64,000 bases of DNA. Source: Lachnospiraceae bacterium. GTDB lineage: Bacteria; Bacillota; Clostridia; Lachnospirales; Lachnospiraceae. The notes beneath the pieces are model-generated. The model did no database searches. It had not been told where the DNA came from and worked only from the letters and a program-made list of their open reading frames with translations. The stretch is taken from assembly GCA_017509985.1 (NCBI GenBank), contig JAFWOE010000005.1, positions 49,222 to 113,221 of the forward strand, written 5' to 3'. This document shows positions 52,919 through 63,870 of this stretch, one piece after another; position 1 is the stretch's first letter, and each line of letters begins with the position of its first letter. The position numbers were made by a program, and so were the translations under genes.

Positions 52919-54337
52919 ATGAGCGTAACCGTCGAGAACCTTGACAAAAACATGGCAAAGCTGACCATAGAGGTTTCAGCAGAAGATTTTGAAAAAGCGA
53001 TCCAGAAAGCCTATCTGAAGCAGAAGAGCCAGATCGCGATCCCGGGATTCAGAAAGGGCAAGGTTCCGCGTCAGATCATAGAAAAACTGTACGGCGCTCA
53101 GGTATTCTTTGAAGAAGCTGCAAACAATGCGATCGAAGAAGCGTATCCGAAGGCTGCGGAAGAGTCGGAACTGAAGATCCTTACCCGTCCGGAGATCGAT
53201 GTCGTCCAGATCGAGAAGGGCCTTCCCTTTATCTTTACTGCACTTGTAGCCGTTTATCCGGAAGTAGAGCTGGGCGATTACAAGGGCATCGAAGTGCCGA
53301 TCAATAAGATCGAAGTGACGGATGAAGAGGTCGACGCGGATCTCAAGCGCGAGCAGGAAAAGAATGCCCGTGTGATCACCGTGGATGACCGCCCGGCTAA
53401 GATGGGTGACACCGTTGTCCTGGATTACAAGGGAACTATCGACGGTGTTGAATTTGAAGGCGGAAGCGCTGAGAATCATTCCCTCGTTCTTGGAAGCAAC
53501 CAGTTTATCCCCGGCTTTGAAGTACAGCTGGTCGGTGTGAACGCCGGTGAGGAAAAAGACGTAGAGGTTCGTTTCCCCGAAGATTATCATGCAGAGGATC
53601 TGAAAGGCAAGGACGCTGTTTTCCACTGCACGATCCATCGTATCGAGACCAAGGAGATCCCGGAACTGGACGATGAATTCGCTCAGGACGTTTCCGAATT
53701 TGATACTTTTGAAGAATATAAGGAAGACGTAAAGAAAAAGATCGTCGAAAGAAAAGAAAAACAGGCCGAGAACAGCAGAAGACAGGCCGCACTCGCGAAA
53801 GTCGCCAAGCAGGCCAAGATCGAGCTTCCTGAAATGCTGATCCGCGAACATGCCCAGAAAATGGCGGAAGATTTTGCCAACCGGGTCCAGCAGCAGGGGA
53901 TCGATATCAACCAGTACCTGCAGATCATGGGCATGACTCCTGACGCGTTTATGAACCACAACTATGATCAGGCACAGACCGAACTTCGGAATTCCTTCAC
54001 CCTCGCGAAGATCGCAGAGCTTGAGAATCTGGAAGCGACCGACGAAAGAGTGGAAGAAGAGCTGGAGAATGCCGCAAAGATGTACGGCATCAGCGTAGAG
54101 GATTACAAGTCCTATATTCCGGAGAATTATGCGGATGATATGAAAGCGGATCTCAAGCTTCAGATGGCTCTGGAACTTCTCGGCGAGAACGCGGTAGAGA
54201 CCGAAGCAGCTACCAAAGAAGCAGAAGAAGCCATGAAGAGCGAAGCGGAAGAGGCGGTCAAGGCCGTTGCGGAAGAAGCTGCGGAAGAGCCTGCGGAAGC
54301 AGAAGCCGAGCCGGAAGAAAAGAAAGAAGAGGAGTAA
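52919..54337 (+). CDS. tig: Trigger factor
   Basis: 472 residues. The ribosome-binding signature GFRKGKVPRQIIEK sits in the N-terminal domain (about residues 1-140), the FKBP-type prolyl isomerase domain follows (GDTVVLDYKGTIDGVEFEGG), then the helical chaperone domain. The last about 55 residues are an unusual Glu/Ala-rich acidic tail beyond the usual end. TAAGGAG is the ribosome site. It folds nascent chains at the ribosome and heads the tig-clpP-clpX-lon protein quality-control cluster. Confidence 0.96.
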   Translation: MSVTVENLDKNMAKLTIEVSAEDFEKAIQKAYLKQKSQIAIPGFRKGKVPRQIIEKLYGAQVFFEEAANNAIEEAYPKAAEESELKILTRPEIDVVQIEKGLPFIFTALVAVYPEVELGDYKGIEVPINKIEVTDEEVDADLKREQEKNARVITVDDRPAKMGDTVVLDYKGTIDGVEFEGGSAENHSLVLGSNQFIPGFEVQLVGVNAGEEKDVEVRFPEDYHAEDLKGKDAVFHCTIHRIETKEIPELDDEFAQDVSEFDTFEEYKEDVKKKIVERKEKQAENSRRQAALAKVAKQAKIELPEMLIREHAQKMAEDFANRVQQQGIDINQYLQIMGMTPDAFMNHNYDQAQTELRNSFTLAKIAELENLEATDERVEEELENAAKMYGISVEDYKSYIPENYADDMKADLKLQMALELLGENAVETEAATKEAEEAMKSEAEEAVKAVAEEAAEEPAEAEAEPEEKKEEE

Positions 54338-54343
54338 TCATAA

Positions 54344-54925
54344 ATGAGCCTTATCCCATATGTAATTGAACAGACCAGCCGCGGAGAACGCAGCTATGAC
54401 ATTTTCTCCAGACTGTTGAAAGACAGGATCATTTTCCTGGGGGAGGAAGTGAATGACGCCAGCGCCAGTATCGTTGTTGCTCAGCTGCTGTTTCTGGAGT
54501 CCGAAGATCCGAACAAGGACATCCATGTATACATCAACAGCCCGGGAGGATCGGTTACTGCGGGAATGGCGATCTATGACACCATGAAATACATCAAGTG
54601 CGATGTCTCTACGATCTGCGTCGGGATGGCGGCAAGCATGGGAGCCTTCCTTCTTGCGGGAGGTACAAAAGGAAAACGCTTTGCACTTCCAAATTCGGAG
54701 ATCATGATACACCAGCCTTCAGGCGGTGCAAAGGGCCAGGCTACTGATATCAGCATCGTTGCCGAACAGATCCTGCGGATCAAGGAGAAGCTGAATAAGA
54801 TACTGGCAGAGAATACCGGTCAGCCGCTGGAACGGATCGCGGCGGATACCGAAAGAGACAATTACATGACAGCCGATGAAGCAAAGGAATACGGCATTAT
54901 CGACGAAGTAATAACACAGAGATGA
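54344..54925 (+). CDS. clpP: ATP-dependent Clp protease proteolytic subunit
   Basis: 193 residues. Catalytic Ser98 in [11 protein letters not shown] and His123 in MIHQPSGG sit at the standard numbering. The N-terminal [23 protein letters not shown] is typical. It forms the tetradecameric chamber that degrades proteins unfolded by ClpX. It starts six bases after tig, whose acidic-tail codons supply the AGAGGAG ribosome site. Confidence 0.98.
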   Translation: MSLIPYVIEQTSRGERSYDIFSRLLKDRIIFLGEEVNDASASIVVAQLLFLESEDPNKDIHVYINSPGGSVTAGMAIYDTMKYIKCDVSTICVGMAASMGAFLLAGGTKGKRFALPNSEIMIHQPSGGAKGQATDISIVAEQILRIKEKLNKILAENTGQPLERIAADTERDNYMTADEAKEYGIIDEVITQR

Positions 54926-54930
54926 TCAAT

Positions 54931-54964
54931 AAGGGTGTATCGGAGTTTTGAAAGATACACCCTT
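54931..54964 (+). terminator. clpP-clpX intercistronic hairpin
   Basis: AAGGGTGTATC (54931-54941) and GATACACCCTT (54954-54964) pair perfectly and are followed by TAAAGAATTTTT. Probably a partial terminator that makes ClpP exceed ClpX. Confidence 0.6.
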
Positions 54965-54988
54965 TAAAGAATTTTTGAAAGGAAAAAA

Positions 54989-56293
54989 ATGAGTCAGAGA
55001 ATATCACCACCGAGATGTTCTTTCTGCGGAAAGCCGGAAGGACAGATTAGAAAACTGATTGCCGGACCTGCCGGTGTGTTTATCTGTGACGAATGTGTGG
55101 AACTCTGTGATGAGATACTCATGGAGGAACTCGATAATTTCGATGAAGCGCCGGAGGATGAATGGGCTGTTAACCTGATGAAGCCCAAACAGATAAAGGA
55201 AGTACTGGATGAGTATGTCATTGGTCAGGAAGAGGCCAAGAAGATCCTTTCCGTATCGGTGTACAATCATTACAAGCGCATCCTGAATACGGACAGCGAT
55301 GATGTCGAACTGCAGAAGAGCAATATCCTGATGCTCGGCCCGACAGGCTGCGGAAAAACGCTTCTGGCCCAGACCCTGGCCCGGATCCTGAACGTGCCGT
55401 TCGCGATCGCGGATGCCACCAACCTGACCGAGGCCGGCTATGTCGGTGAAGACGTTGAAAACATTCTCCTGCGGCTGATCCAGGCTGCTGATTTTGACAT
55501 CGAAAAGGCAAGCCACGGGATCATTTACGTTGACGAGATCGATAAGATCACACGAAAGTCCGAGAATACCTCGATCACCCGTGATGTTTCGGGAGAAGGA
55601 GTCCAGCAGGCTCTTCTGAAGATCGTGGAAGGCACGATCGCCAATGTTCCCCCGCAGGGAGGAAGAAAGCATCCGCAGCAGGAGTTTATCCATATCGACA
55701 CGACAAACATCCTTTTTATCTGCGGCGGTGCATTCGACGGACTGGAAAAGATCATCAAAAGAAGGACCGATACCAAGGCGATCGGTTTCAATACGGAGCT
55801 CACTCAGGCAAAAGAGAAATCGGTCGGTGAAGTCCTGGAAGGCGTAATGCCCGAGGACCTGATCAAATTCGGGATCATTCCGGAGCTGGTAGGAAGACTG
55901 CCCGTTGTTGCTACACTGCACGATCTGGATGAGGATGCCCTTGTGCAGATCCTTACGGAGCCGAAAAACTCCCTTGTAAAGCAGTACAAAAAGCTGTTCG
56001 CGCTGGACGGCGTCGAACTGACCTTCGACGAAGATGTGCTGCGTGAAATGGCTCATATTTCTGCATCCCGGGGTACCGGGGCCAGAGGACTGCGTTCCGT
56101 GATGGAAAAGACCATGATGGATACGATGTTTGAAATGCCTTCAAATGAAGAGGTAAACTTCTGCCGTGTTACCAAAGAAGCGGTGGAAGGAGACGGACTT
56201 CCGCTTCTGATCCGGTCGGAAGAGGCCGGGCTTCCCGAAAAGAATCATAAAACGAGAAGGAAAAACACCGAAACGCCGGAGAAAGCATCATGA
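54989..56293 (+). CDS. clpX: Clp protease ATP-binding subunit ClpX
   Basis: 434 residues. The N-terminal zinc-binding domain has CSFCGK and CDECVELC. The AAA+ domain has Walker A GPTGCGKT, Walker [11 protein letters not shown] and the GAR-type pore loop region, plus the family LEKIIKRR segment. It unfolds substrates for ClpP. The stop overlaps the lon start by four bases (ATGA). Confidence 0.98.
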   Translation: MSQRISPPRCSFCGKPEGQIRKLIAGPAGVFICDECVELCDEILMEELDNFDEAPEDEWAVNLMKPKQIKEVLDEYVIGQEEAKKILSVSVYNHYKRILNTDSDDVELQKSNILMLGPTGCGKTLLAQTLARILNVPFAIADATNLTEAGYVGEDVENILLRLIQAADFDIEKASHGIIYVDEIDKITRKSENTSITRDVSGEGVQQALLKIVEGTIANVPPQGGRKHPQQEFIHIDTTNILFICGGAFDGLEKIIKRRTDTKAIGFNTELTQAKEKSVGEVLEGVMPEDLIKFGIIPELVGRLPVVATLHDLDEDALVQILTEPKNSLVKQYKKLFALDGVELTFDEDVLREMAHISASRGTGARGLRSVMEKTMMDTMFEMPSNEEVNFCRVTKEAVEGDGLPLLIRSEEAGLPEKNHKTRRKNTETPEKAS

Positions 56294-58635
56294 ACACCGA
56301 AAAAAAACTCATGCCTGCAGTCGCCTTAAGGGCGACCTGCGTTCTGCCGGGCATGATCATGCATTTTGATATCAGCAGGGAAAAATCGATCAAAGCCGTG
56401 GAGAATGCAATGGTCAGCGACCAGAGCATTTTCCTTATTACACAGATCGATATGAACTGCGAAGAGCCGAGCAGAGAAGATCTGTACGATGTTGGGACCA
56501 TCGGGACCATTAAGCAGCTGATCAAGATGCCCAAGGGTCTGATCCGTGTACTGGTGGAAGGCGAACAAAGGGCGAGACTGGTCGGATTGAATGATGAAAA
56601 CGGGTATCTGGAAGCACTGGCTGCCCCGGTATCCGATGCCGGACAGAAGCTTTCCGCAAACGAAACAGCAGCGCGGCTCAACGCTTTAAAAGATCTTTTT
56701 TACGATTACTGCCAGGCGACCGGCAAGGTCAGTACGGACCTGATGATGCAGATCCTGGATATAACGGACCTTACCAGGCTGGTCGACCAGATCGGTATTC
56801 AGCTGCCTTTCACATGGGAGCAGGCACAGATCTTTTTAAATGCGGTAAAACCGGAGGATCGTTTTGATGCCCTCTGTGTCTTCCTTTCGAGTGAAACCGA
56901 GATCGCGGGCATCCGGGTCGATCTTCAGAACAGGATCCGGGAAAAACTGGATCAGAATCAGAAGGAGTATGTCCTTCGTGAGCAGATCAAGATCATCCGC
57001 GAGGAGCTCGGCGACGACAATTCCGGATCCCGTGTGGAGGAATACCGCAGGAAGTGCGACGAACTCGAGGCGCAGGACTACGTTAAGGATAAGATCCGTG
57101 AAGAGATCGGCAGGCTTGAAAGCATCGGAGAAAACAACCCGTCAGAAGGAAGTGTTATCCGGGGTTATATCGAAGCGCTGCTGGCTCTTCCGTGGGATAA
57201 GATGTCGGAAGACAACAACGATCTTTCCCGTGCAAGGCAGATCTTAAAAGAAGACCATTACGGTCTTGAATCCATTAAGGAAAGAATACTGGAATTTCTG
57301 GCTGTACGTATCCTTACAAAGAAAGGCGACAGCCCGATCCTCTGCCTGGTCGGGCCTCCCGGAACGGGCAAGACCTCCATTGCGAAGTCGGTGGCAAGGG
57401 CGCTCGACAAAAAATACATCCGGATGAGTCTGGGCGGGATCCGCGACGAGGCGGAGATAAGGGGACACAGACGTACCTACATCGGGGCGATGCCCGGCCG
57501 CATCGCGGAAGGAATCAAGCAGGCGGGCGTAAAGAATCCGCTCATGCTTCTGGACGAGATCGACAAAGTCGGTTCCGATTTCCGCGGCGATACCTCGGCA
57601 GCACTGCTTGAAGTGCTGGATCCGGAGCAGAACTGCCGGTTTTCGGATCATTATATTGAGATCCCGATCGACCTTTCCGAAGTGCTTTTCATTGCGACAG
57701 CCAATGACCCGAACCAGATCCCGAGACCGCTTATGGACCGTATGGAGGTCATTGAGATCTCCAGCTACACGGAGAATGAAAAAGAGCATATCGCAAAGGA
57801 GCATCTGATTCCCAAGCAGAAAGATAAAAACGGAATTGCCCGCTCGGCGCTTCGCATCTCCGACAAAGCCGTTTCAGAGATCATCTCCGGGTATACCAGG
57901 GAGGCCGGCGTGCGTCAGCTGGAGCGCCAGATCGGGAAGATCTGCCGGAAGAGCGCCCTGAAGATTCAGGAAGAGGGCGTCAAAAAGATCTCCGTGACCG
58001 GCAAAAACTTAAGCGAGTTCCTCGGAAAAAGGAAGTTCCATGTCACCATGGCGAATAAAAAGCCGGAAGTCGGGATCGTACGCGGCCTTGCGTGGACTTC
58101 GGTCGGCGGCGAAACGCTGGAGGTCGAAGTCAACATCATGCCCGGAAAAGGCGAGGTCCGTCTTACCGGCCAGCTGGGCGACGTCATGAAAGAATCCGCT
58201 CTCGCCGGCATCAGCTGTATCCGTTCACAGGCGAAAAAGTACAATATCGAAGACAGCTTTTTCCAGGAAAAAGACATACACATCCATATCCCGGAAGGCG
58301 CGGTACCGAAGGACGGACCCTCTGCCGGCATTACCATGGCGACGGCCATGCTTTCTGCGATCACAGGTATTGCCGTTCGTTCCGACGTGGCCATGACAGG
58401 GGAGATCACCCTCAGGGGCAGGGTCCTGCCCATCGGTGGACTGAAGGAAAAACTGCTGGCTGCGCGTAAAGCAGGAATTACGACCGTGATCGTTCCGGAA
58501 GAGAACCGGCCGGATGTGGAAGAGATGGAAGCGGAGATCACGGAAGGCCTGGAGCTGCATTATGTTACGGAACTGAACCAGGTACTCGAGATCGCACTGG
58601 TATCGAAAAATGATCATCAAAAAAGCAGCACTTGA
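56290..58635 (+). CDS. lon: ATP-dependent protease Lon
   Basis: 781 residues. The N-terminal substrate domain (residues about 1-200) is followed by the AAA+ domain with Walker [10 protein letters not shown], the [11 protein letters not shown] segment and [12 protein letters not shown]. The protease domain has Ser678 in [10 protein letters not shown] and Lys721 in [14 protein letters not shown], 43 residues apart as in all LonA enzymes. It degrades misfolded and regulatory proteins. Its 3' end overlaps engB by 26 bases. Confidence 0.97.
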   Translation: MNTEKKLMPAVALRATCVLPGMIMHFDISREKSIKAVENAMVSDQSIFLITQIDMNCEEPSREDLYDVGTIGTIKQLIKMPKGLIRVLVEGEQRARLVGLNDENGYLEALAAPVSDAGQKLSANETAARLNALKDLFYDYCQATGKVSTDLMMQILDITDLTRLVDQIGIQLPFTWEQAQIFLNAVKPEDRFDALCVFLSSETEIAGIRVDLQNRIREKLDQNQKEYVLREQIKIIREELGDDNSGSRVEEYRRKCDELEAQDYVKDKIREEIGRLESIGENNPSEGSVIRGYIEALLALPWDKMSEDNNDLSRARQILKEDHYGLESIKERILEFLAVRILTKKGDSPILCLVGPPGTGKTSIAKSVARALDKKYIRMSLGGIRDEAEIRGHRRTYIGAMPGRIAEGIKQAGVKNPLMLLDEIDKVGSDFRGDTSAALLEVLDPEQNCRFSDHYIEIPIDLSEVLFIATANDPNQIPRPLMDRMEVIEISSYTENEKEHIAKEHLIPKQKDKNGIARSALRISDKAVSEIISGYTREAGVRQLERQIGKICRKSALKIQEEGVKKISVTGKNLSEFLGKRKFHVTMANKKPEVGIVRGLAWTSVGGETLEVEVNIMPGKGEVRLTGQLGDVMKESALAGISCIRSQAKKYNIEDSFFQEKDIHIHIPEGAVPKDGPSAGITMATAMLSAITGIAVRSDVAMTGEITLRGRVLPIGGLKEKLLAARKAGITTVIVPEENRPDVEEMEAEITEGLELHYVTELNQVLEIALVSKNDHQKSST

Positions 58636-59218
58636 TATCGTCTGCGGCGTGACCAGTACGCTGCCGAAGACCGGACAGCCCGAGATCGCTTTCGCGGGAC
58701 GCTCCAACGTGGGCAAATCCTCGCTCATCAACTGCCTGATGAACCGGAAGAATCTGGCCCGGACGAGTGCGAAACCGGGCAAAACGCAGACGATCAATTA
58801 TTACCATATCAACGATGAACTGTTCCTGGTCGACCTTCCCGGATACGGCTATGCGACGGCCAACCTGCAGGTCCGTTCCAAATGGGGAAAGATGATCGAG
58901 GATTATCTGCATCGTTCCGAAGACCTGAAAGCGGTGTTTCTGCTGGTCGATATCCGCCATGATCCGACGGAAAATGACCGGCTGATGTACTCCTGGATCC
59001 AGGAGAACCATTACCGGCCCGTTATTATCGCCACGAAACTGGATAAAATAAAAAGAAGCCAGATCAGCAAACAGCTTTCAGCTGTGAGAAAAGGTCTGGA
59101 GCTGGACAAAGACACCGTCCTGATTCCGTTCTCTGCTGAAACAAGACAGGGCCGGGATGAGATCTGGACGATCATTGACAACGCAGCGGGAACAGTAAAA
59201 CAGCCGGAAACTTTGTAA
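58610..59218 (+). CDS. engB: Ribosome biogenesis GTPase EngB (YsxC/YihA)
   Basis: 202 residues, a small TRAFAC GTPase. G1 is FAGRSNVGKSSLINCL, the G3 region is VDLPGYGYA and G4 is ATKLDKIKRSQ. Needed for 50S subunit assembly. The ATG lies inside the lon end; the lon-engB order is standard in Firmicutes. Confidence 0.96.
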   Translation: MIIKKAALDIVCGVTSTLPKTGQPEIAFAGRSNVGKSSLINCLMNRKNLARTSAKPGKTQTINYYHINDELFLVDLPGYGYATANLQVRSKWGKMIEDYLHRSEDLKAVFLLVDIRHDPTENDRLMYSWIQENHYRPVIIATKLDKIKRSQISKQLSAVRKGLELDKDTVLIPFSAETRQGRDEIWTIIDNAAGTVKQPETL

Positions 59219-59242
59219 GCATCGGTAGCATAATAATTAAAG

Positions 59243-60103
59243 ATGTCAATAATCAAGGCAGAAAACGTACATTACGAATATCTATCTTATGATGACGATG
59301 GCAAGCCGGCCGGAACGACAACAGCGGTGAACGGTGTGAGCCTGGATGTTGAACCGGGTCAGTTCATCGGGATCCTAGGACACAACGGGTCCGGGAAATC
59401 GACTTTCGCCAAACATCTGAATGCACTCCTGATGCCGACAGAAGGGACTGTCTGGGTAGAAGGATCGGATACCAGGGACGAAAGCAGGATCTGGGATATA
59501 AGACAGACGGCCGGCATGGTCTTCCAGAATCCGGACAACCAGATCATTGCCTCTGTGGTGGAGGAAGACGTGGGATTCGGCCCCGAAAACATGGGTGTGC
59601 CCACCGAAGAGATCTGGGAACGCGTGGATAAGGCGCTTGAGGTCACCGGGATGACTGCTTATCGGGAGCATTCCCCGAACAGGCTTTCCGGCGGGCAGAA
59701 GCAGAGGGTAGCGATCGCGGGCGTGCTGGCAATGAAGCCGAAGTGCATCGTACTGGATGAGCCGACGGCCATGCTCGACCCGGCAGGCCGAAAAGAAGTC
59801 TTAAACGCGTTAAAAGCACTCAATAAAGAAGAACACATCACATTGATCCACATTACTCATTATATGAACGAACTGACCGAAGCGGATCGGATCTTTGTTA
59901 TGGATAAAGGGAAAATTGCTCTTTTTGGCACTCCGCGGGAAGTATTCGGACAGGTCGAAAAGATGCGTGAGCTTGGAATGGACGTTCCGCAGGTCACGGA
60001 ACTGGCTTATGAACTCAGAAAAGAAGGCGTCGATATCCGGGAGGATATCCTGACAGCGGATGAAATGGTGGAGGCCTTATGCCGCTCAGAGCAGAAAATG
60101 TAA
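59243..60103 (+). CDS. ecfA1: Energy-coupling factor transporter ATPase EcfA1
   Basis: 286 residues. Walker [11 protein letters not shown]-loop VFQNPDNQI, signature [15 protein letters not shown] and Walker [14 protein letters not shown] are present. It powers vitamin uptake together with EcfA2 and EcfT and interchangeable S components. It overlaps ecfA2 by 25 bases. In most Firmicutes this trio follows rplQ; here it follows engB. Confidence 0.95.
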   Translation: MSIIKAENVHYEYLSYDDDGKPAGTTTAVNGVSLDVEPGQFIGILGHNGSGKSTFAKHLNALLMPTEGTVWVEGSDTRDESRIWDIRQTAGMVFQNPDNQIIASVVEEDVGFGPENMGVPTEEIWERVDKALEVTGMTAYREHSPNRLSGGQKQRVAIAGVLAMKPKCIVLDEPTAMLDPAGRKEVLNALKALNKEEHITLIHITHYMNELTEADRIFVMDKGKIALFGTPREVFGQVEKMRELGMDVPQVTELAYELRKEGVDIREDILTADEMVEALCRSEQKM

Positions 60104-60933
60104 GCTACACATACAGTGAAGGCACGGCCTATGAAATGAAAGCCCTGAACGATGCTTCTCTGGAGATCAAAGACGGAGAATTCCTCGGGCTTATCGGGCA
60201 TACCGGAAGCGGAAAATCCACGCTGATCCAGCTTTTCAACGGGCTGATCCGTCCTTCATCCGGCCGCGTCCTTTTCAACGGTGAAGATATCTGGGCGAAC
60301 GGCTATGACCGGAGAAAGCTGCGTTTTCATGTGGGGCTGGTATTTCAGTATCCGGATCATCAGCTGTTTGAGACCACCGTATTAAAAGATGTCTGCTTCG
60401 GCCCGAAAAACAAGGGACTGTCGGATGAAGAGGCCAAAGAAGCGGCCATACAGGCGCTGAAGCATGTCCGCGTTTCCGAAAGTTATTTTGAAAAATCCCC
60501 GTTCGATCTTTCCGGCGGACAAAAAAGAAGAGTCGCCATTGCCGGTGTTCTTGCAATGGAGCCGGAGGTGCTCATACTGGATGAACCGACGGCGGGTCTG
60601 GACCCGAAGGGCCGGGATGAGATCCTTGATACCCTGAATGAAATGCAGGATACCAGAGGCATCAGTGTTGTATTGGTCTCTCATAGTATGGAAGACGTTG
60701 CAAAATACGTGGACCGCCTCATTGTCATGAACCGGGGCGAAATCTTCTGCGACGGAGCGCCGAAGGAAGTCTTCCGTCAATATAAAGAACTGGAGCAGAT
60801 CGGGCTTTCCGCGCCGCAGATCACCTATCTGATGCACGAACTTAAAAACAGAGGCATGAATGTGGACGAGAACGCGATTACCGTGGAAGAGGCAAAGAAG
60901 TCCGTCCTTGACGCACTGAGGGAGAAGCGATGA
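60079..60933 (+). CDS. ecfA2: Energy-coupling factor transporter ATPase EcfA2
   Basis: 284 residues. Walker [21 protein letters not shown], signature [15 protein letters not shown] and [12 protein letters not shown] are present. It is the second, non-identical ATPase of the ECF module and begins inside ecfA1. The C-terminal extension with [10 protein letters not shown] is typical. The stop overlaps ecfT by four bases. Confidence 0.95.
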   Translation: MPLRAENVSYTYSEGTAYEMKALNDASLEIKDGEFLGLIGHTGSGKSTLIQLFNGLIRPSSGRVLFNGEDIWANGYDRRKLRFHVGLVFQYPDHQLFETTVLKDVCFGPKNKGLSDEEAKEAAIQALKHVRVSESYFEKSPFDLSGGQKRRVAIAGVLAMEPEVLILDEPTAGLDPKGRDEILDTLNEMQDTRGISVVLVSHSMEDVAKYVDRLIVMNRGEIFCDGAPKEVFRQYKELEQIGLSAPQITYLMHELKNRGMNVDENAITVEEAKKSVLDALREKR

Positions 60934-61733
60934 TACGGGATATTACCATAGGACAGTACTATCCGGCGGATTCGCTCATACACAGGCTGGATCCCCGAAC
61001 GAAGATCATCGGTACCCTTGCGTACCTGGTATCCCTTTTTATCGTGAATAACTGGGGCTATATTGTCTGTACCGCATATCTCGCGGCACTGATACTGATT
61101 TCCAAAGTTCCTTTTAAATTCATGGTAAAAGGACTGAAAGCACTGCTGGTGCTTCTGATCCTGACCATGGCCATCAACATGTTCCTTACGCCCGGCCGGA
61201 TCCTTTTCCAGTGGAAGTTCATCCATATTACCGAAGAAGGACTGGAATCTGCGGGACTGATGGGCTTAAGGCTGGTTTATCTGATCCTGGGAGCCTCCCT
61301 CCTGACACTTACGACGACGCCGAACAAACTGACCGACGGACTGGAACGTCTGCTTTCCCCGCTGAAAGTCTTTAAGGTACCGGTCCATGAGATCGCCATG
61401 ATGATGTCGATCGCACTGCGGTTCATTCCGATCCTGCTGGACGAGACCGACAAGATCATGAAGGCCCAGAGCGCACGGGGGGCGGATTTTGAGACCGGAG
61501 GGATCTTTAAAAGAATCCGTGCCATGGTTCCTCTTTTTGTGCCGCTGTTTGTATCGGCATTTCGAAGGGCAAATGATTTGGCTTTGGCGATGGAGGCCCG
61601 GTGTTATCATGGCGGAGAGAACAGGACCCAGATGAAACCTTTGCGTTATAACAGAAGGGATTATATAGCGTACGGCATTATGGCGGCGGCACTGGCGCTG
61701 GTGATCGTACTGCGTGTAATTCTGCACTGGTGA
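60930..61733 (+). CDS. ecfT: Energy-coupling factor transporter transmembrane protein EcfT
   Basis: 267 residues. It starts GQYYPADSLIHRLDPRTKIIGTL, the EcfT signature, has about five to six membrane segments and carries two coupling Ala-Arg-Gly-type motifs (SARGADFETG and MEARCYHGG). It joins the ATPases to S components. No S-component gene lies nearby. It ends four bases before truA. Confidence 0.95.
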   Translation: MIRDITIGQYYPADSLIHRLDPRTKIIGTLAYLVSLFIVNNWGYIVCTAYLAALILISKVPFKFMVKGLKALLVLLILTMAINMFLTPGRILFQWKFIHITEEGLESAGLMGLRLVYLILGASLLTLTTTPNKLTDGLERLLSPLKVFKVPVHEIAMMMSIALRFIPILLDETDKIMKAQSARGADFETGGIFKRIRAMVPLFVPLFVSAFRRANDLALAMEARCYHGGENRTQMKPLRYNRRDYIAYGIMAAALALVIVLRVILHW

Positions 61734-61737
61734 TGAA

Positions 61738-62493
61738 ATGAGAAGGATACTGCTCGTGACCGCGTACGACGGAACGTCCTACTGCGGCTTCCAGATTCAG
61801 AACAACGGAATAACGATACAGGGAATATTGAACGAGACACTGTCTGAGTGGCTTTGTGAGGAAATCAAGACCGCAGGAGCCAGCCGGACCGATGCCGGAG
61901 TACACTCGCGCTGCAATGTTGTGGTATTTGATACCGGATCAAAGATCCCCGGTGAAAAATATGCCTTCGGTCTGAATGCGAGGCTTCCGGAGGATATCCG
62001 GATCCGCTATTCCTGCGAGGTCCCTTTGGACTTCAATCCCAGAGCTGCGAAAACGGTTAAGACTTACTGCTACCGGATCCAGAACGGGCCGTTTCAGGAT
62101 CCTATTATCCGGAATAACCATTATTTCTGCCATTGGAAGCTGGATATCGACCGGATGAGGGCTGCCGCGAAGGACCTGGTCGGCACGCATGATTTTGAAA
62201 GCTTTGCCGCGGTCGGACGCAGTTCCCCCACGACAATCCGCACGATCTATGATATAAAAGTAGAGAAAGAAGGGGAGATCCTTACGATCACGGTAACCGG
62301 CGACGGCTTTCTCTATAATATGGTCCGGATCATTGCCGGTACGCTGATGGAGATCGGGAAAGGGAATCTTCCTGCGGACGCGGTTCCTGACATGCTGAAG
62401 GCAAAAAACAGGGATGCTTCCGGTCCTACGGCACCGGCCTGTGGCCTGACGCTGGAGCGGATCGAGTATCCGGACTATGAATTTGATTATTAA
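61738..62493 (+). CDS. truA: tRNA pseudouridine synthase A
   Basis: 251 residues. The catalytic Asp52 lies in ASRTDAGVHSRCNVV; other family segments are AYDGTSYCGFQIQ, NGPFQDPI and GDGFLYNMVRIIAGTL. It makes pseudouridine at positions 38-40 of tRNA. The ecfT-truA pairing is conserved in Firmicutes. Confidence 0.95.
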   Translation: MRRILLVTAYDGTSYCGFQIQNNGITIQGILNETLSEWLCEEIKTAGASRTDAGVHSRCNVVVFDTGSKIPGEKYAFGLNARLPEDIRIRYSCEVPLDFNPRAAKTVKTYCYRIQNGPFQDPIIRNNHYFCHWKLDIDRMRAAAKDLVGTHDFESFAAVGRSSPTTIRTIYDIKVEKEGEILTITVTGDGFLYNMVRIIAGTLMEIGKGNLPADAVPDMLKAKNRDASGPTAPACGLTLERIEYPDYEFDY

Positions 62494-62565
62494 CGAGCAT
62501 ACTGCCGTTTATCATAACTGCTGAAAAACAGAAGTACTTTGTACTGAGAAAGGGAGAATCAATTC

Positions 62566-63780
62566 ATGCTGAAGATCAATGAAAACTATCTGAAACTGCC
62601 GGGAAGCTATCTTTTTTCAACGATAGCAAAGAAAGTCAGCGCCTATCAGGAAGCTCATCCCGAAAAGAAGATCATCCGCCTCGGGATCGGGGATGTTACC
62701 AGACCGCTTACCCCGACAGTGATTTCCGCACTGCATTCCGCAGTGGATGAGATGGCTGAGGCTGCCACCTTCCGGGGCTATGCGCCGGATCTTGGCTATG
62801 AGTTCTTAAGAAACGCGATCGCGGACAATGAATACAAGGCACGGGGCTGCGATATCAAAGCGGACGAGATCTTTGTATCCGACGGAGCCAAATGTGATTC
62901 CGGAAATATCCAGGAGGTCTTCTCCCTGGACAATAAGATCGCGGTATGCGATCCGGTTTATCCGGTCTATGTGGATTCGAACGTTATGGCCGGCAGAACA
63001 GGCCTGTATTCCGAAGAAAGCGGAAAGTTCGAAAATGTGATTTACATGCCCTGCCTTGAAGAAAACGGCTTTGCACCGGAATTCCCGGAAGAAGTCCCGG
63101 ATATCATCTATCTCTGCTTCCCGAACAACCCCACGGGCGCGGCGATCACAAAAGAAGGACTTCAGGGCTGGGTGGATTATGCGAATAAAAACGGATCCGT
63201 GATCCTTTATGACGCGGCGTATGAAGCTTATATCAGCGAACCCGGCATCCCGCATACCATTTACGAGTGTGACGGAGCCAGGACCTGTGCGATCGAACTG
63301 CGTTCCTTCTCCAAAAATGCCGGCTTTACCGGCGTGCGGCTCGGCTATACCGTTGTGCCGAAGGATCTGGTCCGCGGCGGCGTGGACATTCATTCACTCT
63401 GGGCAAGAAGACACGGTACAAAATACAACGGGGCACCGTACATCGTTCAGCGTGCAGGGGAAGCGATCTACTCCGAACAGGGCAAAGAGGAGATCAAAGG
63501 TCTTGTATCTTATTATATGAGGAATGCGCAGTACATTCTGGACGGACTGAAGAAAGCCGGCTACTCCGTATCCGGCGGCGTCAACGCGCCTTATATCTGG
63601 CTCAAGGCACCGGATGGAATGAATAGCTGGGAATTCTTCGATTATCTTCTGGAGGAATTAAATATTGTCGGAACCCCCGGATCAGGCTTCGGACCGGCAG
63701 GAGAAGGCTACTTCCGCCTGACCGCTTTCGGAACCTACGAAAACACGGTTGAGGCTGTGGACCGGATCATCAACCGATAA
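62566..63780 (+). CDS. dapL: LL-diaminopimelate aminotransferase
   Basis: 404 residues, fold type I PLP aminotransferase. The N-terminus [20 protein letters not shown] and the [11 protein letters not shown] segment are diagnostic of DapL. The PLP Lys250 lies in [20 protein letters not shown]; the [13 protein letters not shown] motif is present. It converts tetrahydrodipicolinate to LL-diaminopimelate in one step, for lysine and cell wall synthesis. Ribosome site AAGGGAGA. Ends the block with a strong terminator. Confidence 0.95.
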   Translation: MLKINENYLKLPGSYLFSTIAKKVSAYQEAHPEKKIIRLGIGDVTRPLTPTVISALHSAVDEMAEAATFRGYAPDLGYEFLRNAIADNEYKARGCDIKADEIFVSDGAKCDSGNIQEVFSLDNKIAVCDPVYPVYVDSNVMAGRTGLYSEESGKFENVIYMPCLEENGFAPEFPEEVPDIIYLCFPNNPTGAAITKEGLQGWVDYANKNGSVILYDAAYEAYISEPGIPHTIYECDGARTCAIELRSFSKNAGFTGVRLGYTVVPKDLVRGGVDIHSLWARRHGTKYNGAPYIVQRAGEAIYSEQGKEEIKGLVSYYMRNAQYILDGLKKAGYSVSGGVNAPYIWLKAPDGMNSWEFFDYLLEELNIVGTPGSGFGPAGEGYFRLTAFGTYENTVEAVDRIINR

Positions 63781-63810
63781 CAGTACCGGATAAGTAATTC
63801 AAAATAAAAA

Positions 63811-63856
63811 AAAGAGGCGGTGCCGGATGATGGAAAATAACCGGCACCGCCTCTTT
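63811..63856. terminator. Terminator after dapL
   Basis: AAAGAGGCGGTGCCGG (63811-63826) and CCGGCACCGCCTCTTT (63841-63856) form a perfect 16-base stem with an A-run on the left and TTTT on the right. Works in both directions. Confidence 0.92.
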
Positions 63857-63870
63857 TAATTGGTATTGCC

